A stretch of 64,000 nucleotides of DNA from Paramecium tetraurelia. Lineage: Eukaryota; Ciliophora; Oligohymenophorea; Peniculida; Parameciidae. The translations under genes were made by a program, and so were the position numbers. Below the pieces are notes generated by a model that made no database searches, had not been told where the DNA came from, and saw nothing but the letters and a program-made list of their open reading frames with translations. Location of the stretch: positions 71,779 to 135,778 of the forward strand of contig NW_001799111.1 in the NCBI RefSeq assembly GCF_000165425.1. The letters are read 5' to 3'. Of the stretch, positions 10,749-22,572 are shown piece after piece (position 1 is the first letter of the stretch; every line of letters starts with the position of its first letter).

Positions 10749-12286
10749 ATGAATAAATATTGCACACGATTTAAAGATCCAGTGATGGAAAAATAATATA
10801 TAAACCATAAAGTCAAGGTGATTTAGTTTCCAATTTTAACTTATTTGTCATATGGGGGTACCATTTTATTATTTGCTAATTCAATTGCCAACTTGATAAA
10901 CAGCGATTACAAAAATGCATTGATCAAAGGTGCAGTCATGATATATATATTGTTGCAGTATATAATTTTGAGAAGAAATGAATCATTTAGAATGAATTAT
11001 TGTAACTTGGCACTAATGATGACAAATTTTTCATCATTAGCCTTCGAGATTTCAATATACCCTCTTTACGATTATTATGATGGCTATTTACTTGGATCTA
11101 ATTAGATGCTCGTACATACAATTTGTATGTTTGCATGCAATCTGGAATTGGGCATCTTTAGTAATATTGCTTTAACAATAGTAAGAATAATATTAGTAAT
11201 TGAAAACTCAGACAATCTTACTGTATAATAATATTTTTATTCAATAATTATGTCATTGAGTTTCATGGTGATTTAATATTAATTAGAAAAACAGTATAGA
11301 CAATCCTTCTATTTGTAATTCAAGGACAATAGTTGGGGTATTAATAATATTTTTATATTAGAAATTTTGATTCCTTTGCTTTTGAAGAAACCCTTTTTCA
11401 TCTTCACCTTTAATAAAAATACTAACATGTACCAAACTATCATGAGTGCTTAAACGGAATTCTTCAACTCCGAAAAGCCCCTTACTACTTTCTTATTTAA
11501 ATCCAAAGTAAAATAACAGACGCTTGAAAAATATTTAATAAAAAAAACTCATATCAATGCAGGTAGGAAGCAATCGCCTTGTTTATTTAATCATTAATTG
11601 GTAATTGAATATCAGACGAAGAAACTATAAGCTTCACTTGTGTGTTGTAGATATGAGCAATTGATTTATGCAATTATTATCGATTCTGAAGATCCACTAT
11701 TAAATTAAAGCAATATCAAATTGCATTAATCTCTATAGCACTTTAGGAATATTCTAAATACTTAACTGATGCAAATCAATAAAGTGTTGGGTCTTTACTT
11801 ACAAGAAACCTTTAGTCCTTTATTGAGGGATCTTAGGATATCTTTATTTGAAGTATATTACAAATAATTATCGAATCAAAAGTTGTAGTTAGTGAAAATG
11901 AAAAAGTTGCTACTTAAATGCACCAAAATATTTGAAACTCCATATACGAAAATAAAAATTGATTGTGGGGAAGATATTCGATTTGCAACCATAAAATCTA
12001 CTTTAATTATTTTTATTTTTGAAATTTTGAAGCAAGTAGAAAAGAATCAATAAGTCTTCATCTTTGTTAATCAAAAAACCACAACTACATTGTTAATCTA
12101 TGGTTTAAAGTAATTGCCTTAAACTGGTTAATTTTAGAAATGCTTATAAACTCTAATTGATAAAAGCAACATTACAACTTAATGTAAATATTATTAAATA
12201 ATTTAGATTTTTCTTTTGAATTTTTAAAATCTCCCTCTTCTCATTTTCATTTTGAGACTCATAATAAGTATTAATAATTAATTTGA
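10749..12286 (+). CDS. Polytopic membrane protein with cytosolic C-terminal domain, unknown
   Basis: 504 aa with one 23-nt intron near 12184. Residues 25-185 hold about six hydrophobic segments (for example IYILLQYIILRR, LALMMTNFSSLAFEISIYPL, YFYSIIMSLSFMVI). The remaining 300 residues are soluble, with a helical stretch (LQHFRNILNTQLMQINKVLG) and a mixed alpha/beta part (IFIFEILKQVEKNQQVFIFV). The order helix pair then alpha/beta is faintly like a sensor histidine kinase, but no H-box or ATP-binding D-x-G-x-G motif is present, so that name is not justified. The 3' end was chosen because splicing changes a hydrophobic read-through into a normal hydrophilic tail. Confidence 0.7.
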
Positions 12287-12472
12287 TTATTTTAACTATG
12301 ATTTATACATATATATATATTTAGTAATTCTATTGTGATTGAATAAATGTATCATTCGAATCAGATGGTTAAATGAAAGAAAAGTGGTCAACGTTTATGA
12401 AAATTAAGCTACTTTTTGAATGAATAATCTTATTTATATTGATGAATAATAATTTTAAATAAAATATTAAAT

Positions 12473-12956
12473 ATGTAATATTCAAACACTTACGAGTCAG
12501 TTGTCAAGACTTAAGTAATCAGCGGATAAGACCAAAAACCTTTGAATTTGGGATTGACTGATGTGGAAGGAGCCAAGGTTAGTTTGTTAATTTGAAAATA
12601 GGCTGTGGCAAGAAGATTGTTTGATACATATGATAGAGATAGAAATGGATAAATTGATAATGTAGAAGTTGTTCCTATGATTGTGGATGTTTATAAATCA
12701 TTCAATCGTATTTTCTCACCTGCTAGAGGAGATATTGATTCATTTTACAAGTTGAACATAGTTGATATATTTATATAGAGTTTTGGATAGAAACCAAGAT
12801 GGCAAGATAACCTACTAAGATCTTGAAGATCTATGTATCAGATACTTAACTAACTAAACACCGACAAATTTAAGAGCTTCTGAAGCCCCTCGTTAGAGTG
12901 GTCTCCAATAGACATCGCAAACAGTCACTTCACAATACAGAAGATCCCAATTTTGA
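12473..12956 (+). CDS. EF-hand calcium-binding protein
   Basis: 143 aa after introns of 24 and 28 nt. Two EF-hand loops are complete: DRDRNGQIDNVE and DRNQDGKITYQD, with Asp/Asn at positions 1, 3 and 5, Gly at 6, Ile at 8 and Glu/Asp at 12. One short helix-linker-helix pair and a Ser/Gln-rich tail complete it. It is a small calmodulin-like sensor, perhaps acting in cilia or cortex. The second loop ends in Asp rather than Glu, which can lower affinity or favour Mg2+. The frame before the first loop is short and has no further EF-hand. Confidence 0.85.
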
Positions 12957-13003
12957 TTGTGATTGGTATATAAAACGAATTGCCAAAAAATTAATATTCA
13001 TTT

Positions 13004-14582
13004 TCAATACTATTTGCTTGTAATACTACCAAATACCAATTGAATATGAGGTTCATCTTGAACTTCAACTTTGTCTGTATTGTTTCTCATAAATAGTTGT
13101 GATGATTGGAAATTCTAACAGACCATTTCAAATTGATTGGAGTGAATTCTAGAGAACAACCTCTTAATATCATCATCCATAAATTTTAGAATGGCCTCAT
13201 CTGTAGGATTGAGATCCTATTTAGTAATTACTCTGGAGTAGGCTTCATAAGCATCATCTAATCTGAGCACATCTGGTTTTTCATTTTCCAAGATAAATTT
13301 ATATTCTTGCTTTTGCTCTAGTTCCTTAATTTTATTTTCAAAATTTTCATCGAACATATCATAGGGTATCATAGGTTTGGGTAAATAATTAAATAAAGCT
13401 AATTGATCTTTGTTGAGTAAGATATGTTTCAACTTATCTAATTCATTGAATTTCGTAATTAATTAACAAATATCTAACTTATTTATTATTTTATTCATAG
13501 CATATTTTAATTGCCTTTATTTATCCTTCTTACAACCAAATTAGAATTTGATATTATCAAGTAAAGTAAAATTTAAAGAACACTTTTTTTTCCTTAAGAA
13601 ATTCTTGATTTCTCTTTAAGTTTTAGAGAATTCGACAAAAGGATTCCTAATCAAGGTATTATCTGACCTCAAAACTTCATCTTGAAAATCCTTCCCATCG
13701 CTTTTATTCAGTTACCCTCCGACTGGAACTGATTTGGCGACTGACATAATATCAAAGTCAAGGGATTCCTTGCTTTCGAACCTAAAGATCTTATTGGCCA
13801 TAGCCAAATTCATGGAGGAGAACAATAAAGGATAAAATATACAATTTAGGAAGAGAATAGTAATCTACCATAAGCCTCCAACTTGTCCCAATACAGTATA
13901 CAGTTTTTGATAACTTCTCTCATATAGGTTTCTTCTTTATTCCAAGAAGATAGAGTTTTGAACCAAATACTGATGATTATACTGCGAACTATCTTCCTTT
14001 ATATTAGATTACTATAAGGCAGTGTCCAATACATAGTTTGTCTTAATTATGCCATAATCAGTGTTGGTTTCGGTTACTTTGATAGTTGAATGTATGGATT
14101 TAGAATTTGTTAATGAGAATTGAGTATACTACACAGAGATTGCATCCTGATAAGGTTTAGACGAAGACTGCATTTGGATCAAAGCGTCACTTAAGTACAA
14201 TACCTAGAAGTATTAAACAATGTTCATACATAAAACCCTGCCTGCATCTTACTATTGATTTCCTCTAAAGGTGCACAGCCTTAATAAGTAGTAGAATTTT
14301 TGCATATACTTAAGGTTACTGTCAAAAATTAAAATCGATCCTCTTGACTAAATCCCTACAGTTACTTTGAATGTATTATCATAAATATACCATTGCCATT
14401 TAATCCCACTATTTTATCTCAGGACAATACATGTATTCAAGTTTAAATTTTTGAAAATATTCTTGTTGGTATTACTCTCTGAAATGCTAATCCATTTTGC
14501 AAGGCTCCAGAGGAATAGTAGAACAACTAGATGATAATTTAGAATTATTACTTGTAATTTATTTAGGCTGTTCCTTCCTCAT
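13004..14582 (-). CDS. Two-span membrane protein of a ciliate-type family, unknown function
   Basis: 517 aa with one 25-nt intron ten codons into the gene. A short basic N-terminus (MRKEQPKQIT) leads into a first membrane segment (IVLLFLWSLAKW). About 220 residues of likely lumenal or extracellular sequence follow, then a second segment (LWQITILFLNCIFYPLLFSS) preceded by the Gly-rich turn VLGQVGG. A roughly 235-residue, charged cytosolic tail closes the protein (for example KIKELEQKQEYKF). Ciliate genomes hold many proteins with this layout, but none has a function I can name. The first exon overlaps the 5' end of the plus-strand model at 14531-15273. Confidence 0.72.
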
Positions 14583-15273
14583 TCAAAGAGCGATTCCTTA
14601 CACAATTTTAAACAGCTAAGTTAAAATATTTGTTTAAAGTTTGCAAAGAACTTAATTCTGGATTGGTGATTGTTAAGGCAAATGTAAAGTTATTCTTACT
14701 TAAATACAAAGGCTTTTATAACATCAGAATTCTTACTGAAGTATTGGAGGGTTGGAATTCAGAAAAAACTACCCTGGGACTGTATCTATTTGCCAAATTC
14801 AATATTTCATAAACAATGTAATATAAATAAGCACAGCACAAGATTATAGTAAGAATTTAACCTAATGGAGTCGAGAACTTTTATCTCTTTAAAATCCTGA
14901 ATTAAGGGAGCATTCCAAAAAAATCAGCCCTTTCAATTAATTATGAGATAAGTTGCTTGGAGCATGTTTATGGCTTTTGATATTTCAGCATTTATTAGAT
15001 AATATCTATATTATTGGGAAAATAAATTATTATTAATCTACATAAATTCATTTAGGAGGTATAAGCGAGAACTCAGAATTTAAGAAGAATAAATTAGTCT
15101 CTGAATTAGATAATTAACTTGGTAAAAATATATAGGTATAAAGAAATTACACAAAAAAAGGCAAGCATATTTTTAATGATTTTAACATTTTTATTAAATA
15201 GAACTTAGAACTATTGAGTTAACTTTTTCAATTTTATCATACTTCATAAAACGATTTGATTTTGAAGAGGTGA
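14531..15273 (+). CDS. Hypothetical protein
   Basis: 239 aa with one 23-nt intron near 14968. The protein is mixed alpha/beta (VKLFLLKYKGFYNIRILTEV; GLYLFAKFNIS) with a helical C-terminus (NLELLSQLFQFYHTSQ). The stretch SSFKERFLTQFQTAKLKYLF shows coding upstream of 14600, and the only in-frame ATG there is at 14531. That places the first 17 codons opposite exon 1 of the minus-strand membrane protein, which is unusual; the start of one of the two models may be wrong. No domain recognised. Confidence 0.55.
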
Positions 15274-15391
15274 GGATATGATTAAATAAATAAATTTGTA
15301 ATTACGAAATCATAAATTAGCACCTAATGTGGACATAAATTATTGAAATATAAAACAAGAATTCGTTTTTGGGAAAATAAATAATTAAATA

Positions 15392-16475
15392 ATGAAATCA
15401 ACATTGACTGTGCTCTTGGTTGTTTTAGTGTCTGTCTAGGGTTTCTAGATCGATATGTTCAGCAAACATCATATCCCCAACAGAAACATCATGGAAATTA
15501 TGATGTAAATCGAATCCAAACTTGCCTCAGGAGGTCCATTCGACACAATCAACACAATGTTGTAAGACTTCAGAACTTCAGTCACATCAGAATAAATTGC
15601 TCATGATGACTTGTATGCCAGATAAAAGAATGAATGCGATTCTGAATCAGCTTTCAGAAAGGGATAAATTCAAGATGCCAGCAAGATCTTGAGTGCTTCA
15701 ACCAACCAATTGAACTTGTGCTCATTCTAAAGATAAAAGGCAAAGGCTGAATTCGGTATGACAGAAGACCAACTCACCATGAACTAATAACACTTGTCAT
15801 TGATCCAAGAAGTCAGAAAGACTGAATAAGAGAACTTCAACAAGATGGCCGTCATCTTCTAAGATGCATTGAGAGTTATCGATGAATCAGTTTATTTGGC
15901 CAAGAAATTCAGCGTTGGTGATGCCAGTTTGATCGAATTAGCTGATGCCACAGGTCAAATGATGTAACACTCAGTCAGTTTGAAGAGAACTGGATCATAT
16001 GCTGCAGTTTTGGCTTCATTGGCCAGAATTTCTTTGGCTGAATAAGTTAGTTCAGCTGATGTTGAGAGATTGATCCAATTATTGTAAACCTTAAGGTAAT
16101 CTATCCATCAATATATTTAGAAACAACATCGAAGATGCATACAATCAATTCACAGCTGAAAACAATTAAGCTATTGTCTTATACAACAACTAAAAGGAAA
16201 GAATTGACAAGAACATCGTCAGATTAGAGAAATCCAAGACCAGACTTGAAGATTAAATCACCGATTTGAATGGATGTGTTGCCACCTAAACTGCCATCTC
16301 CTAAGCTGCTAGCAACAAGAAGTAAAGAAACCAAAAATTGTTGGATGATGCCACTGCTCTTTGCACCACCTTCAACAGTGAATACGATAATGCCTCAGCT
16401 GCTAGAAGATAAGAATTAGTCCTCTTATCTGAAGTCGAAAGATTAGTAGAAAAAAGATAAAATGAAATTAAATGA
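15392..16475 (+). CDS. Trichocyst matrix protein (TMP family)
   Basis: 352 aa with one 25-nt intron near 16096. It begins with a signal peptide (MKSTLTVLLVVLVSVQG). The rest is strongly helical, rich in Ala, Asp, Glu, Gln and Ser, with a few Cys and coiled-coil heptads (DKNIVRLEKSKTRLEDQI). This matches TMP precursors, which are cut in the secretory pathway and packed as the crystalline core of trichocysts, the dart-like secretory organelles of Paramecium. Codons end in C or G far more often than in neighbouring genes, as expected for very high expression. TMPs form a large multigene family; the exact subfamily cannot be named by eye. Confidence 0.9.
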
Positions 16476-16897
16476 TGAAAAATTTACATCAAATAATAAT
16501 CAATAATAATATCACATTATATTATACGAGGGAGGTTGACTCATCGATGGAGTGTTCTTTGCGATTATTCTTACTTTAATTATTCTCTGAATTATTATGC
16601 AAATTCTTTTGAAGAGTCCTTAGATTTGTCAGATTAATAAATTTTAGAAAAATCAAAAGATTAAAATACACAATTACTATTTTGTAAAAATTATTATAGA
16701 TATTTTCGATATAAAGTTAAGTTTGTTAATTGTTTTTCACATATTATTACACAAGGTTGATTTAATAATACTTATATTATTTATAAAATCCTGTAATTTT
16801 ACAATCTATAAAATAACTTAATTAAAAGTTTAAATCTTTTCCTCCTTTATAATTATAATTATCCATAAATGGATTGTATAATTATAATAAAATTAAT
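16476..16897. other. Intergenic, AT-rich
   Basis: About 420 bp of AT-rich sequence between the trichocyst and Rab-like genes. No gene, RNA or repeat was recognised. Confidence 0.6.
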
Positions 16898-17525
16898 ATG
16901 TAAGCTGACCAGGAAATTGTTTTGAAATTATTATTCGTTGGGAGCTCTGTTGGGAAGTCATCGTTAATACTCAGATATTGCAATGATGAATTTAAAGAAG
17001 ATTTTTTCCCAACAATTGGAGTCGATTTTAAGTTAAAGTAATTAGAATTTAATGGTAAAGCCATAAAGTTGTAGGTATATATGTTATCTAAAATTAGATT
17101 TGGGATACTGCAGGATAAGAGAGATTTATGACCATAGTCTCAAGTTATTACAAAGGAGCTCACGGATTTTTCATTGTTTATGATGTTACTAATAAGCAAA
17201 GCTTTGAAGAAGTAGCAAAGTGGGTTGATTGTAAATTAGATTATCCTATTATTATAGAACTTAAAATAGACACAAATCCAGATGTGCCTAAAATATTGAT
17301 TGGGAATAAATCTGATTTGAATGGGGCAAGAGAAGTCACTCCAGAAGAAGGTTAATAATTGGCAAACACTTTAGGTGTGCAATATATAGGTATCATTGTT
17401 AAATTTAAATAGAAACATCTGCAAAGGAAGGATTTAATGTTGAGCATGCATTTCAGACTTTGCTGGCTGAAGTTTATGCTCGTCATGAAAAAGAGGAAAA
17501 AGAGAAAGAATCCCAAAAACAATGA
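16898..17525 (+). CDS. Rab-like small GTPase (copy 1)
   Basis: 193 aa with two 23-nt introns. The guanine-nucleotide motifs are intact: P-loop GSSVGKSS, switch I threonine in FFPTIGVDFK, WDTAGQERF, GNKSDL and ETSAKEG. The TIGVDFK block is typical of Rab1/8/35-type Rabs, which control vesicle traffic. The C-terminus ends EKEEKEKESQKQ and has no cysteine, so ordinary geranylgeranylation is not possible; it may act unanchored or via a partner. The 3' neighbour sequence TGATATAATAAAACAA is shared with the second copy at 26754-27375, and both introns sit at matching positions. Confidence 0.9.
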
Positions 17526-18321
17526 TATAATAAAACAATCAATCGTAATATGATTTTTTAATTACTTTTTAAAATATCTGACTTTACAAAGAAAATTATG
17601 TTTATTATAAAATCTTTATAATTTAAATAATTAGGTTTTACAGCTATTTTTTTCAATTTAATTACTATTATTGAATTTATGATTACAAATTTACAAACAC
17701 TTAAGAAATTATGGCAATAAAATACTCTTTAATAGAGCTTCTATCCAAAAAAATATTATAGAATTGAGACAATATCAACTTATTTTTGATGACCTCTTAA
17801 ATTTATGAATTAACACAACTAGAAAGCTTGCATTAAATTAAGAGAAAGCAGATTAGGATGAATTTATTTGTAAATTTAGACATTGTATAATTTACAATTA
17901 CACATTTTATGCAAAATCAAATTACAATTAAAATTAAATTGAACTAAAGATTTCACTTTAGAATAAAACAGAAAGATTAAGACTATTGTTAACATAATTA
18001 AGGATATATTAATCAATATAATTCTGTTCTAATATTATTATTTTCATATCTGCATAAAAGTATTGATTTACAAAAGAATGAGGAGTAGTTATTAAAATAT
18101 AATCAATTATAATATCATTTAAACATCTCTTCTTTCCAAATATTTTCTCATTTTTAGACATGATCCAACCTATGATGTTAGCAACGATTGAATAATATTA
18201 TAATTTTTATTATTCATTACTGTTTAATAATATTACATTTTAAAATAACATATATACTCATAGATACACCAATATAGATTAATAATTTAACAATATTATT
18301 ACCCTGAGATTCAAGTAGAGT
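17526..18321. other. Intergenic, AT-rich
   Basis: About 800 bp with very low GC and many TGA triplets in all frames. No gene or RNA was recognised. Confidence 0.6.
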
Positions 18322-20167
18322 ATGAGATTGGAAATTATTTTTATGGATTGTTGATTTAGATCAAATTGAAGTTTTGAGCAATTCTGGATCGAAATTGGAG
18401 GTAGAAACTGTTGTTATTGGTACTCATTTAGAGATTCTAAAACCTATTGGTTTGTATGAATATGGGACAGAGTGTATTGATTAAATCCCAAAAAGTAGTA
18501 CTTGATGGGATTTAAGTGTTAGTCATAATAACTCAACACATTTGGAATACCTTGCTGGATAGGATGGGATTTAGAAATGGAATTCTTGGATTCGATACAT
18601 AGGATTTGTGTAAAGAATTCTCTGAAGAGATTCAATTTAATTAATGCAATTAAAACAATTAGGCAGGAGCAAAATGTGCTACTTGCAGGAGCATCAAGAA
18701 TTTGATATGTGCATAAAATATTTGTGTGTGGACAGCCAATGCACTCTGTAATTCAGAGCAATGTGTACAGATTGTTATAATAAGTTGCATTAAGGACATC
18801 GCGTAATTGATTTGATTGAAGCTGAACGATTGGCGTATCAGCAACACCAAGAGCATTTAGCATAATTCAAGTTGCATATCATCAAGCTTAATGAAATACT
18901 TTAACACAGCATCAAGACAATCAAATCTCATGTCAAGAAATTGCAAGCGCAATTCAAAATGCTTATTGAATAGGAATTGGAGAAATTGCATCAAGATCAT
19001 CTCAAGCCTCCTATAGATCTGAATGATTTTGCTTAGCAATTACTACAGCATCAGAATATCGTCTCCACAAAGCCTATACAAATTTTAACAAAAGGAGTGA
19101 AATAGCTGTTGTTGAAATCTTATTTTTTAACTTCGGATATTTCTGTTTTTACATTCAAGGATTATGTGAATCTTTCAGATGAATCATTAGTATAAATCAA
19201 AAGGTTTGATCTTGTACAAAAAGTACTATTTGATTAAATTACATTTAATACTAACTCCACTGAAGCACTTCAAATTTTCAACAATCATCCTCAGAAAATC
19301 AAATGTCCAGGACTAGTTCATATTTATTCTCTTGATATCAAACAAGATGGCACTCTAATCGCAGTTGGAGGCCATCCCGATACCCTCCTCTTAATAGATC
19401 CAATCTCAGAAATCATAGTGAAAACCTTCAAAACTAAATTCCTAGAAATCTTTGCTGTTAAATTCTCATCAGATGGACTTAGATTAGCAGCAGCTGGTTC
19501 ATGTCCATACGAAATCTATGTTTGGAATTGTAATGACTTCGAACAAAGTCCAATCATCTTAAAAGCCTAACATCTTAACTAAATCAATAGATTATAGTTC
19601 GTCTCAAAATGTCTGTACACTGCCAGTGACGATTACAAACTTAGAGTCTGGAAGTTGAAGAAGAATGGAGTCAAGAATTATAAAGAGTATATAGGACACT
19701 GGGATAGTGTGTATGGTTTAGCTATCAACAACAAACACGTTGCATCTACAGGTAAGGACAAGACTTTGATTGTGTGGTTCGAAGGCAAGATCTTAAAATA
19801 ATGGATGGCTCATGATGCTGAATATGGAGGATATTGTGTTGAATATTCCCTTGATGGGAAATTACTCATATCTACTGGCTATGATAAAATTATTAAATTC
19901 TGGAGCACAGAGCATAATTACAAGTTGATCAAACAATTTTAGTCTCATGAAGAACCAATATGGACACTAGGCCTCTTAAACAATACGGAATTACTCGCAA
20001 CGGCCAGTTGGGATAATACAATCAAAATTTGGGATATAAAAAGTGGAAAATGTCTATACACTCTTGAAAATCATTTTCATTCATCTCCATGTTTAAATAT
20101 CAAGCGTTATCCCTTGTAATTCTTAGCTACAAATGAGGGTGGTTTCATTTTGATATGGAATTTGTGA
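18322..20167 (+). CDS. B-box zinc finger / WD40 repeat protein with an apparent one-base frame break
   Basis: Roughly 600 codons. Two introns (22 and 25 nt) join the N-terminal exons; an uninterrupted frame from 18644 carries the rest. The C-terminal half holds about seven WD40 blades (IYVWN, LRVWKL, LIVWF, IKFWS, IKIWDI, ILIWNL). Upstream lie a helical region (IIKLNEILQHSIKTIKSHVK) and a B-box of pattern C-x2-H...C...C...C-x2-C...H-x2-H. Near 18680 the upstream frame gives AKCATC and the downstream frame gives EHQEFDMC. One more base would make a perfect B-box start, and total length minus introns is 3n+2. Either a recent one-base loss, an assembly error, or the gene starts at 18644. WD40/B-box proteins act as adaptors; a similar gene is at 57753. 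Confidence 0.78.
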
Positions 20168-20403
20168 TTACTCAAGAAATGATATTTATCATTGTAATTT
20201 ACATTCATCTACTTCTATCCTATATGTGTAATATTATATTAATATTTGTATTTATAACCAAGTTTAATACAATTTACAAGTATATATGACCAACATATTT
20301 AGATACTCATGCTTTCCTTGCAAAAATATCCAATATAACTATTATATTTTTAATAATATATTACAATCTTTTTTTTATGATTAATGAATAAACTATTTAA
20401 GAT

Positions 20404-21429
20404 ATGGTACCATATATATGGCCAGAAGACTATGATGAACGTCTCCAATTTAGTTTGGATCTGAAAATGGAATTCTAAAATTTCATAGTTTCATATCCTT
20501 AACTCAAGGATTACGTATTATGGACGATGTAGAAAATTTCTGAAGAGGCTCCCTATTTGGATTTATAAGACATATTCCAAATAGATCAAGAGAAAACTCA
20601 TAAATTATACAAAGTTCTCCACCCTCTTCACTCCAATAACACATTCATTGATTTCAAATAGCCCGTTTCAAACAAAGCCCTATAAAAACTCATATCTGAC
20701 TCGTATAGGTTGTTTAATCGAAGCATCCTAGACTACTAATCCAAACTAGTGACCTATGCAAAGTATTATAAAGCATCTGTCTCTATATTCAAGAAATCCA
20801 TCAATCAAATGTATATAGATTACAATACTTTAAATTTTGTTTGTTCTTGTGCTACCAAATAGTGCACTACTTTGAATAGATTATGGAAAGATTACGACGA
20901 TACCTCTGAGAAATACAAGAAATTACAGCTATCTCTTTAAAAATTGGAACAAATGTAAAAACCAGATGATCTTACTCATTATTTCAATAGATAATAACTC
21001 ATTCTTATATACACACTCTTTAGTCTAATGCAATGCGAGCAAACTATTGCCATCCAATTAGGGGAAGAGTATTTACCATTGTAACTCTCGCCTCTTGAAC
21101 CCCACTTTGAAGAATAGGCGGAAGATTTCTCTTGGAATATTAATGGATTTTCTTAAATTAGAGATTATTTCCCAAAATTGGCACATAAACTCAATAAAAG
21201 AATCAAAATCCTTAAGGACCTTCCTCTATTCACTATTCAAGACCGTATTAAAATCTATCAATATACCTAACATTAATTGGGATATAAAAAAATTGATGAT
21301 ATTCATGTAATCTAACAATAGAACATAAGTGACATCTTAAACTATAGGTAAGCAAACTGTGATCTAGAATTAATCCTTTTAGTTGCAAATGCTAGATGCT
21401 ATACACAAATACTCTATTCATTGATTTGA
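20404..21429 (+). CDS. Hypothetical helical protein
   Basis: 341 aa, intronless, start at the first ATG after the intergenic gap. It is mostly helical, with Tyr- and Lys-rich amphipathic stretches (YYKASVSIFKKSINQMYIDY; KYKKLQLSLQKLEQM). Such long helices flanking NTLNFVCSCATKQC would fit a BAR/sorting-nexin or similar helical bundle, but no PX domain or signature motif is present, so no name is given. It follows the WD40 gene by 236 bp on the same strand. Confidence 0.72.
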
Positions 21430-22572
21430 TTTTAATTTCTAATTAATTACTAATAATCATTCTTAGCCTTATATATAATCAAATTCTTATTTTATAATTA
21501 ATATCCAAAACATTACTTGTATATATATTAAATTCTAATCTTTTGTAATATAATGAAATTTAATCCTAAAAAAATTAATATTCAGTATATATAATTTCCA
21601 TAGAAATTTAGAATTATTTTCAAGACTAATGAAATACAATAAATTTATTCCTAGTTACTATTTCTACGGAAAAATATTCTTTAAATTCTTAAATTTGTAT
21701 AAATAAATGAATTTATATTTAAGAATTAAGTTTTAACATTACTTACTCTTAAGTCATCTTAAAATTTAGGAAGCTGATTTCTGTTATTTTTTATATTATA
21801 ATCAAGGTTATTAAGAAATTATTCATACTTAATAAAAGAAAATTGTCTATGATTAATTTGTAAATTAAGAGTACAATTCTTCTTGTCATAATCAAAGATA
21901 GATCTTGAATATTTGAGTTCTAAATAAAAGTTAAGGTCTTGAGATAATTATTTTTAATTAATTAGAACTTAAAATTACATTTAGTTAATTATTGATAATT
22001 TTGAATAAATATTCTTTTTACAATCCGAAAAACAACAAACTTTACACAAAAATCAAGTAAAATATTATTTAGAATTAATAACCAAATTAATCCTGAATAT
22101 TTAAAATATATATAAAATCAACCCACAAATTTGTCTTAATACTGCAATCTCGCATAAAAAATGAGCAACACTCAATCCTTCTTACAGATACTTGCAATAG
22201 ATCTAAATATACAGGAATTTTTTCATTAATAAATAATCCTTGTTAATAAGATTTGATTATATTATGAATGGATAGTCATCCTCGAATGACAAATTTAAGA
22301 ATGTCATTAATACAAATATATTATTCATAATCCTCTTCCTTTGAATTACAAATTAATCATAGAAATCCCTCTTCTAGCGATAAATTTACATTAAATATTA
22401 CAATTATTCCTTTGATATATTATCTTTAAGAATTTTCAATAAATTATGACTGTTTTAGTATGAAAATTAAAAAGCTTCAGCTATAAGCTTATGATAGTAT
22501 AGGTATCATTAATATATTGTATAATTTCTCTAACATTAAGTTTTATTTGATATAATAAAAATAAAAAATAAA
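21430..22572. other. Long AT-rich intergenic region
   Basis: About 1.1 kb, one of the longest gaps in the window, with very low GC. I see no open frame with protein-like composition, no RNA gene and no repeat unit. Confidence 0.55.

Noticed and set aside
10749-12286. Histidine kinase identity for the membrane protein
   Set aside because: No H-box, N-box or G-box motif can be seen.
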